From Tholera decimalis (taxonomy: Eukaryota; Arthropoda; Insecta; Lepidoptera; Noctuidae), in contig OW964568.2 in the NCBI GenBank assembly GCA_943138885.2, positions 22,093,338 to 22,157,337 of the forward strand: DNA of 64,000 bases, read 5' to 3'. A program made the position numbers and the translations under genes. The notes below the pieces were generated by a model. The model saw only the letters and a program-made list of their open reading frames with translations, ran no database searches and was not told the DNA's origin. Shown here piece after piece: positions 57,344-64,000 of the stretch (within the stretch, counting starts at the first letter, position 1; the number at the start of each line of letters is the position of its first letter).

Positions 57344-57997
57344 TTAATCTCTATACCTCACAGGCTTTTCTATAGTACAACCGGTACGTGAACGAGTGAC
57401 TGGAACATCTACCGTATTATTACATGGTGAAGATTGTGTCTCGCGAATCGTAGGTACATCTGAATAACTTTGTGAAGTTTGTGTATTGTGTGGTACATTA
57501 TCATATTTGGGTTTCAGGATGTGGTGTCTATTGCGACGAAACGTACCTTGCGGTGACGTTATGATGTAGGATCTCGGGTCAGGTCCTGTACTTAGTACTA
57601 TGCCGGGAGTCCATTGACTATTGGGCTGCTTTTTGAAGTATATCTTTTCATCCTTTTCTAATGGAGACAATGCTGTGGAATGATTATTGTAATAAAGAGT
57701 TGATTTTTTATTTTGTTTTTCAATGTTTGACTTTAATTTTTGTAAATCTGGCAATGAGGAAACTAATTGGTTTTCATGTATGGGCATTGTAGTGCGAAGA
57801 AGTCTGGACATACATAACTGAGATGGTGAATAACCTGTAGTCTTAGGTGAAGTTCTATAAAGTAACAATGCTAGATAAGGGTCAGTGTTATCAGCATGAC
57901 ATTTAGTTAGTATGTTTTTAATTGTTTCTATAGCCCGTTCAACCATGCCATTGGACCTGCTATGGTAGGGACTTAAGTTGTGTGTTTTATTTGCCAT
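57344..57997 (-). pseudogene. Integrase C-terminal part (mag-like)
   Basis: 217 residues. NLSPYHSRSNGMVERAIETI holds the catalytic Glu of the DDE triad. Downstream is the basic C-terminal domain (SYIITSPQGTFRRNRHHILK). It overlaps the preceding integrase frame by 25 bp in a different frame; the normal reading is continuous here in this family, so this is a one-base frameshift in the catalytic core. Confidence 0.85.
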
Positions 57998-58755
57998 TCT
58001 AAGGTAAAAGATTTAAAATTATGACTGTTAAATGGTGGACCATTATCAGTAACCATGACCTCTGGAATACCATGTCGGGCAAAGATAGATTTTAAGTGCA
58101 TTATCACTGTCTCAGCAGCACTTGAAGGCTGAAGTAATGCAATTTCTACATATTTAGAGAAATAATCAACACATAATAGATATTTTTGACCATTAAAGTC
58201 AAATAAATCAATTCCCACTTTGTTGAATGGTAAGTATTTATAATCATGTTGTATGATTGGTTCTTTACTATTACTGGAACGATAAGTTAGACATGTGTGA
58301 CACTGACTGACAAATTTTTCTATATCTGAGTTAATATTAGGCCAATAGACTGCAGTTTTGGCTAATCTTATGCATGTATTTATGCCTTGATGTCCTGTAT
58401 GTATTTTTTGTAATATATCTTGTCTGAGTGACTCAGGAATTACAATGTGTGAGTCTTTGAATATGATATCATTGATAACGTGTAACTTGTCTTTAAGTGT
58501 AAAATAGCATTTGACCGACTGACCGACTGAACGTTTGTGCTCTGGCCATGAATTTTTGCAATAATACTTGACTTGTGACAATATAGGATCCTTGTTGGTG
58601 TGTTCTATGATTTTATTTATCGTTTCTTGACTGGCAGGAAGACTGGACATGATTAAATTGACATGTAAATCAACATCATCAACATGTATTGACTTTGACT
58701 GTATGGACACGCTTGACCAAGTGTAGTGCCTCACATGAATTTCTACCAATGACAT
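57973..58755 (-). pseudogene. Integrase N-terminal and core part (mag-like)
   Basis: 260 residues. Zinc-binding HTGHQG with CHTC, then KVGIDLFDFNGQKYLLCVDY (first Asp) and PEVMVTDNGPPFNSHNFKSF (second Asp). Upstream is the linker HVDDVDLHVNLIMSSLPAS that normally follows RNase H. It begins 77 bp inside the end of the gag-protease frame, which places the deletion junction close to 58680-58755. Confidence 0.85.
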
Positions 58756-59980
58756 TTTGACAAGGTAAGTTGACTATGTGAAAGAGAACATCATAATCTT
58801 GATTATTATACTGTACTTTTAGAGTACATTGACCTACTGTAGGTATAGACTGTCCTGTGAAAGTTGTAAGTTTGTCAGTATTTTGTGTAATGAGTTGTGA
58901 TGGTAGACGCAATGTATTGAATGTATTCAAAGATAATAAATTAGTATCTGCTCCTGTGTCCAAAAGAAATCTAACTGCCTGTTTGTTTATATTCAAGTCT
59001 GTATGATATGAAGTATTTAAATTGACATTATTGACTGATAACAGACCTAGCTGCAAATATTTTGTATTGTCTTGCCTATCATGACTCTCTGAATCGACTA
59101 AATTTATCTTAAATGACTTACAAACTGACGCGAAATGATTAGGCTTCTTACAATTACTACATATTCTCCCAGCTGCTGGACAGCGAACACGATGTACTTG
59201 CCCGCAGCGTTGACATACTTGATTGGAGCCAGTTGACGGTGCTTGTCTTTGCTGGAATGACTGCTGAAAGGGCCTGCCTGTTGGAGAATGACTGGACCTG
59301 TTTGCTGAAGGTTGACGAAATGTACTTGATGATGACTGTGGACGACGATCTTGACTGGTATGACTTGACTTGACCGCTGCAACTATACCGTCTGAATGTA
59401 ACTGCAACTGATTTGATTCAAGTTTCGTGTTTCTAATTGTCTTGGCTATCTCTACGGCGCTTTCGAAAGTTTTAGGCTTCTCCACTAAGAGTCTTTCTTT
59501 AGTGTGTTGACATGTCAGGTTCCAAGAGAATATATCTTTTAATAAATCATCTAGAAGGCTTCCGAAGTTACATTGGAGAGCTATATTTTTGAGATCTGTT
59601 GCATATTTTTCTATGTTCTCGTCCGGTTTCTGCTTCCTGTTGAACAGTTTATGCCTTTCCATGACTATGTTAACTTTTGGCGTAAAATGTCTTTCAAATT
59701 TTTCTGTGAGGTCCTTGAAGCTCACGGTGTCTATATTTAGGTCGAATGAATAGAAAACCTCAAGTGTTTCTTCGCCTATAAGGCTCAGAAGGATAGCGAC
59801 TTTTCTTTTGTCAGACTCGTGTTCGAGGCCGCTGGCGCGTAAATATATATTTAATGTAGTTATGAAATTTCTCCATGATAATGGCATATTATTTGTAATT
59901 TTGAGATAAGGCGGCGTCAAAGTGAAACTTGTACCTGTATTGTGAGGCATTTTTTCATCTTTCTTGTCTTCGGAGTCCAT
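58679..59980 (-). CDS. gag-protease polyprotein of the mag-like element
   Basis: 433 residues, open. The N-terminal two thirds is capsid-like (ERHKLFNRKQKPDENIEKYA is the typical major homology-like stretch). Then come two zinc knuckles, CQRCGQVHRVRC and CSNCKKPNHFASVC, and an aspartic protease with LLDTGADTNLL at its active site and NVIGRNSCEAL near its end. Gag would package the element RNA; the protease would cut the polyprotein. The frame ends soon after the protease, before any reverse transcriptase. ATG at 59980 is 95 bp after the primer-binding site. Confidence 0.9.
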   Translation of the reverse strand: MDSEDKKDEKMPHNTGTSFTLTPPYLKITNNMPLSWRNFITTLNIYLRASGLEHESDKRKVAILLSLIGEETLEVFYSFDLNIDTVSFKDLTEKFERHFTPKVNIVMERHKLFNRKQKPDENIEKYATDLKNIALQCNFGSLLDDLLKDIFSWNLTCQHTKERLLVEKPKTFESAVEIAKTIRNTKLESNQLQLHSDGIVAAVKSSHTSQDRRPQSSSSTFRQPSANRSSHSPTGRPFQQSFQQRQAPSTGSNQVCQRCGQVHRVRCPAAGRICSNCKKPNHFASVCKSFKINLVDSESHDRQDNTKYLQLGLLSVNNVNLNTSYHTDLNINKQAVRFLLDTGADTNLLSLNTFNTLRLPSQLITQNTDKLTTFTGQSIPTVGQCTLKVQYNNQDYDVLFHIVNLPCQNVIGRNSCEALHLVKRVHTVKVNTC

Positions 59981-60056
59981 TTTGTCCGTTGGCGTCTTTT
60001 GTCTTGAATTTGAATTTATGTGGCGTCGCTGTAGCTGGCGTTGTCCGCAGTGGACT

Positions 60057-60074
60057 TCTCCACTTCTGACACCA
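60057..60074 (-). promoter_or_regulatory. Primer-binding site
   Basis: TGGTGTCAGAAGTGGAGA (minus strand) directly follows the 5' LTR. The complement ends CTTCTGACACCA, like a tRNA 3' end with CCA; tRNA-Leu is a plausible primer, not confirmed. Confidence 0.75.
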
Positions 60075-60255
60075 TGTCAGGTGTTTGGAGAATTAGAATT
60101 AATATACTCAGGTTGTTGGAAGTCTTTTGTTTATTGAAGATTTTGTACAAGCTCGATGTGCACGCTCATAGTTCTGGGAACATAGACCACGAACCACAGA
60201 CAGTCATTCGTGTGGTGAGTGGTGTGTGTTGCCATGTTCATAATTATATTCAACA
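60075..60255 (-). repeat. LTR (5' LTR of the minus-strand element)
   Basis: 181 bp, identical by eye to 56959-57139, and the same TG...CA ends. Confidence 0.9.
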
Positions 60256-60279
60256 TTAACCACTTTGAAAGTTTATAAT

Positions 60280-60599
60280 GGGGCGTGCAACTGTCAAAGT
60301 GGCGCTAGTAGCACACTTACCAATATCAAAGCAGTTTCTCTATGGAACAGTAATGAATTCCTAAATTAGAGACAGTTATTGAGAATTTTTTGATTAAAGA
60401 ACATGTATTATGTTCTTTAATCGGAAAATTGTACAGAAATCAATTGAAATCAATGAAATGAAAATAAAAAATATTACCACAGATAACCATAGATGATACA
60501 GATAACTATATAATATCTCACAATCTAACTAACACTGACAGTGACAAAGGTTCTTACGGTGGTGGCGCCATCTGCGATTAGCTTTCACTTGCACGCCCC
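60280..60599. mobile_element. 320-bp MITE with GGGGCGTGCAA ends
   Basis: Ends GGGGCGTGCAA and TTGCACGCCCC, with AT on both sides (60278-60279, 60600-60601). The empty site GTTTATAATTCAACG is in the copies at about 4450 and 128. Inside are GGCGCTAG/GGCGCCATCTGCG motifs near the ends and a hairpin AAAGAACAT-GTATT-ATGTTCTTT. No coding. Family unclear. Confidence 0.75.
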
Positions 60600-60946
60600 A
60601 TTCAACGCAATAAAGTTTGCAAAACCAATTTTGCATTTAGCCCGCATAAGGAAGGGTTTATTATAGAAATTAGCGCGCTCAATATAAGTTCCTCAGATAT
60701 ATATATTGAGAACTAGCTTTTCGCCCACGTAGAATTCTGTTATATCGCGCTACCGAGCAACTGTTCAAAAATCTGAGATAGAAAGAACCCTATATAGTTC
60801 CCAGGGTTTTAAACTATCTCCATGCCAAATTTTTTCGAAAGCGGCTCTGTGATTTAACCGTGAAAGCGTAACAGACCGATACAGACCTTTGTATTTATAA
60901 TTGAATTTATTTCTTTCTTTCTATTTAATACGTTGTTAAGAAAAAA

Positions 60947-61155
60947 ACTGGCCAAGTACGAGTCGGACTCGCACATGAAGGGTATTTTTATAGGTAGGTA
61001 ATGAATGGTACGGAACCATTACCTATAAAAAGCACCAAAAAAATCACAACTGTTGTATGGGAGTCTCCCTTAAATATTTATTTTAATTAATTTTTAGTAT
61101 TTTTTGTTATAGCGGTAACAGAAATACATCATTTGTAAGGTTAATAATAAGTGTC
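60947..61155 (+). repeat. Retroposon fragment in third P-like copy
   Basis: Same as 4801-5010 (ACTGGCCAAGTACGAGTCGG). Confidence 0.65.
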
Positions 61156-61632
61156 TAAAAAAACCTGCAAATATTGCATCAAATAAAATTGTCCTTACGT
61201 TTATCGCGAATTGATATCCACACTACTAGAAAGAGATAGCTAGGTCCTTCGAGGGTATACTCTTCGGAACGGATTTGAGCTTCGCGTCCGCATTCCAGTT
61301 TAGGTACAAGTTCCTTGGTTTTACTTTATTCATTTAACAATCAACCAAATGCACCTACAGATAAAATTACACAAGAGCAAAATACCAATACCAAATACAG
61401 ATTTTTTACAGATTTTCTTAAATTTACCTAATACAGATTTTATACAGATTTTTTTAATCTTCGGTACAGATAATGCTTTCAAAAATCTGGCAACACTGCA
61501 AGTGCGATGCGTGCGGCGCACGGTGGGCTGGAATCGTCAAGTGGGGACTTAAGGATTCAAATGTGTATTTTTGAATTTTATGTACTAATACAAATATTTT
61601 TTGTTATTTGTAATTTTTTTATGCCTAGTATT

Positions 61633-61990
61633 TTTCGAGTTATAGACCCCTAAACTTTGTATGAAATATTAATCGGTTTTTGGTTTAATCTGACATGTTT
61701 TAATATTGTATTACAGAAATATAACAAAAAATCAAATTATTGGTAAACATTCTACACCACCCTTATGACGTCATTTGTTTTTAACAATACTCAATAGCGC
61801 GGTGACCCTGATTAGCGCGCGCATCGTCCATTGAGCGCAGCAAAATGATGACGTGTCATTATGTGATTGGATGATGAATAGCAGGAAAAAAAATGACATG
61901 GTTACCTACATTTGAAATATATCTCACATTTTTTAAATACTAATACTATTTATTACGTAAAAATGTTCGATTTGGTGTCAAATATTGATA
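61633..61990. other. Unassigned; contains a CRE-like site
   Basis: No gene. TGACGTCA (61766-61773) is a perfect CRE palindrome; TGATGACGTGTCAT follows at about 61846, and GCGCGC-rich patches lie between. Whether this is a promoter cannot be told. Confidence 0.3.
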
Positions 61991-61994
61991 TTGA

Positions 61995-62290
61995 TGTGCT
62001 ACAGGGTGGGCCATGAATTAGTTAACATTTAAATGTAACTTACCGCGCAAACTATTGCCGTGCGGGGCGCGGGCGCGGGCGGGGGCACTAGCTCGCTTCT
62101 TGGAAATTTAGTCGCAATGGATCGCTTCACGGGGCCGCAACGCGCTTACTGTCGCGAAGGGTCGCGATTATTAAATAAACCCAACAATATTGTATAGAGC
62201 AACACTTGTTACCAACCACAAACAAATTTGGTAATTGGCAACACTCTTTTTGCCCGGCACGTTTTGCAACCGACATACTGTTCTTAAAGT
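61995..62290 (+). pseudogene. Possible mariner 5' end
   Basis: CTACAGGGTGGGCCATGAAT looks like a terminal repeat, and about 120 bp later a frame starts MDRFTGPQRAYCREG, similar to N-termini of DUF4817-type mariner transposases. It is quickly broken by stops. Weak. Confidence 0.35.
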
Positions 62291-62698
62291 TTCAATCAAA
62301 GTGTAAAATTGCAATGTGTGTGATCTTCGCCTGCCAGCCAGCAATAACACGACAGCTAAGTATCTAGATTATAAGCCAATATTATTCCGCATTGAACTCG
62401 CGTATTGAGTTATGGATTGAGTAAATTAAAAGCGATGGGAAATGGTGGATGCCGCGAAACTCTTATGAGCTGATGAGCAAACATGATTTCCATCGTATAG
62501 ACGTAATGTGCCGATAGTTTCGATTGTTTGTATCATAATGTGTGCAATCTAATATAATGCAATCAACAGAGCCCTTGGTTTGGGTAATAAAATACAAGTA
62601 CCTACCTATATCAATATCAATAGGGTGACCGAAGGGTGCTCCCTATTCTCACGACTCCCAATATCGTAAGCATACAATCCTAAGAGCTCTTTAGGAGC

Positions 62699-63216
62699 TC
62701 ACCTGTGTGTGGTGGGTTGGCCAATCTTCTCACAAGGTATCAAGTATGTTTGGGTAGACAGTAAATCATGTTCGTGGAGCATGATAGTTACGCCCATATG
62801 GGCAAGAGGCAACAGCCTGTCAAGATTGTTTAAGTGAACAAGCTCACTAAGGTTCACATTGTATATCTGTTGAGATAAACATAATAATACACCAAGCAAT
62901 AAGTATGTGATTGCACTCATAGTGATTTAATAGAGTCCATATTGATGTACTAAAATTCATGTTAATATTCATACCATTCGGTGGTACTTAGTAGTCCAAC
63001 AGTGTAATCATGGACTTTCTTTCCACAACAGGAGTGACCTATTCGTGGAGGGAGGTGATGAGTTCTGTGTGGCTGAGCAAAGACATCTACATCATTCAGG
63101 TGAGACAGTTGACCAGCAGTTGACCAGCAGTTGACCAACAACTGACCAGCAGTTGACCAGTAGTCGACAAACATATTACAATAGAATAAAACTACAAGGG
63201 AACCGTTACTATGCAT
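62699..63216 (-). other. Two short minus-strand frames of unknown nature
   Basis: 63216-62962 (84 residues, with WSTAGQL repeats from the 11-bp minisatellite) and 62920-62699 (73 residues, starting MSAITYLLLGVLLCLSQQIY, which looks like a signal peptide). They may be parts of a broken gene of a retroelement or of a host gene; I recognise neither. Confidence 0.3.
63106..63167. repeat. 11-bp minisatellite (CAGTTGACCAG)
   Basis: About five units of CAGTTGACCAG, one in imperfect inverted form (CAACAACTGACCAG). Confidence 0.8.
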
Positions 63217-63219
63217 TTA

Positions 63220-64000
63220 TCTCTTTAATATCAGATACTCTCCCCATAGAATCAAAGCGAAGCAGATTATTCATAATTAGTATAACTATTACATTCTCCA
63301 ATTTGTGTCAAAGAATCTAGGCAATGCTAGCCTCCTTTTGTAGGGAGTCATACAGATACCATAATCTTACTTGTCGGAAGGTCATGAGTAGAACCGACGC
63401 GACAAAGATGGTGGAGATGCTGGGATATTCATCAAAGTTGGTGGAAATGCCCTGGGATCTTCATCAAAGTTTGGTGAAGATAAGATGAGACCTTTACATA
63501 TCCATAGTTATACAAAAAAAATTTTTAGTACAAAAATCAAATAAGACAAAGTTTAGTGTAGATTGATTAACCTAAACTAACCGACTAAACTGAACTTAAT
63601 GAACAAAACTTATCTGATATACCTATGGCTAAAGAGAGTGTATTGGGAACCTACTTTAGATTATAATATGTAATTGTCAACTGTCTTACTGAATGGTAAG
63701 GATGTCTTTAAAATTAAATATACAAAAAAAAAAAAAATGAACACAGTTCACTTTATTTACTTGTTTGTGTGACCCTGTGACCTTAACTATAAGTTATAAC
63801 TCTAGTGTGTAAAACATGATTTTAACTAGATCTTGGGCAGTGAACATTAATCCAACAAAGTTACTACTGTTAAGTCAGTGATAACGGATAAAATCAAGAC
63901 GATTTAAAAATTCCGCGCCAAGACCATTTAAAATTCCGCGCCTAAATGTAATGTGGACGATGCGCGCATGCGCTATAACAGCGACGCGACGCCATAATGA
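63220..64000. other. Unassigned right edge
   Basis: No gene seen. Near 63906-63943 ATTTAAAAATTCCGCGCC and ATTTAAAATTCCGCGCC stand in direct repeat, followed by GC-rich GCGCGCATGCGC and GCGACGCGACGCC at the window end; this may be the upstream region of a gene beyond 64000. Confidence 0.3.

Larger units (their letters stand above)
56959..60255 (-). mobile_element. mag-like Ty3/gypsy LTR element lacking reverse transcriptase
   Basis: 3,297 bp, with 181-bp LTRs that I read as identical, a 5-bp duplication TTAAC (56954-56958, 60256-60260), primer-binding site and polypurine tract in place. Minus-strand order: gag-protease (59980-58679), then integrase (58755-57344). Reverse transcriptase and RNase H are missing. 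The target is known from the sister copy (GTCTTAACCACTTTG near 4431). Identical LTRs mean a recent insertion; without its own reverse transcriptase it must have been moved by a related full element, or lost the segment right after insertion. Confidence 0.9.
54808..61317 (+). mobile_element. P-superfamily-like transposon, third copy with two insertions
   Basis: Same termini as 2205-5171 (CAAGGATCTTC / AGTTCCTTG), flanked by the 8-bp duplication GTTTTACT (54800-54807, 61318-61325). It carries a mag-like LTR element (56959-60255) and a 320-bp MITE (60280-60599), both missing from the other copies. Very similar to the copy at 2205, with which it shares the Helitron and the retroposon fragment. 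Confidence 0.85.
54705..61632. repeat. 444-bp tandem duplication, second unit, split by P-like copy
   Basis: The left part is 54705-54807 and the right part 61326-61632. GTTTTACT is duplicated on both sides of the transposon. A 30-bp segment (TGTATATTACTTTACTCTTT and on) in the first unit is missing here. Confidence 0.75.

Noticed and set aside
59104..59382. 92-residue frame inside gag
   Set aside because: Alternative frame of the zinc-knuckle linker in gag.

Overview
The window is nuclear DNA from an insect, most probably a moth or butterfly (Lepidoptera). The reasons are the retroposon family that opens GGCCAAGTGCGAGTC and closes TACGGAACCCTAAAA, the many short Helitrons that run from TCTATACTAATATTAT or TCTATATATATA to CTAG, the mag-like, BEL/Pao, jockey/CR1-like and R1-like retroelements, and intron-split genes. 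I see no bacterial signals (no operons, no ribosome binding sites). I find one host gene; nearly everything else is transposable elements nested inside each other, many with target-site duplications and intact empty sites inside the window that can be read directly.

Layout. 1-5179: two copies of a P-superfamily (THAP) DNA transposon in opposite orientation, 68 bp apart. 5180-9680: gene-poor DNA with a small Helitron and a dead Tc1 element. 9774-30532: a seven-exon minus-strand gene for a 277-residue Arg/Asp/Ser-rich protein, probably an RNA-processing factor. Its introns hold a jockey/CR1-like LINE, Helitrons, palindromic MITEs, two TTAA-flanked piggyBac-like elements (one carrying a 2.6-kb foldback element with 9-bp duplications), and a hAT transposon that carries one of the piggyBac-like copies and a mariner. 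31290-33690: a LINE split by an element with 8-bp duplications, itself holding a Helitron filled with a G-rich minisatellite.

33813-51999 is the most unusual part: about 18 kb of tandem Helitron-like units. There are about 25 five-prime ends but roughly 80 copies of the 3' terminal hairpin (GCGAGGTGC-TT-GCACCTCGC, 13 nt, then CTAG or a derivative of it). The first unit is inverted, so both outer edges of the array are 3' ends. Multi-unit modules recur at 3,247-bp spacing, and an R1-like LINE has inserted near the right edge. 52000-53970 is the broken pol region of a BEL/Pao element that abuts the array. 54012-54807 holds 92-bp and about 444-bp tandem repeats; the second 444-bp unit took a third P-like copy (54808-61317). 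That copy in turn carries a young mag-like LTR element with no reverse transcriptase and a 320-bp MITE. 61633-64000 is mostly unassigned.

The gene appears intact: all six introns have GT-AG ends and compatible phases. No mobile element here looks autonomous: each is truncated, frameshifted or lacks its enzyme core. The value of the window is as a stratigraphy of transposition and as an example of rolling-circle elements turning into satellite DNA.
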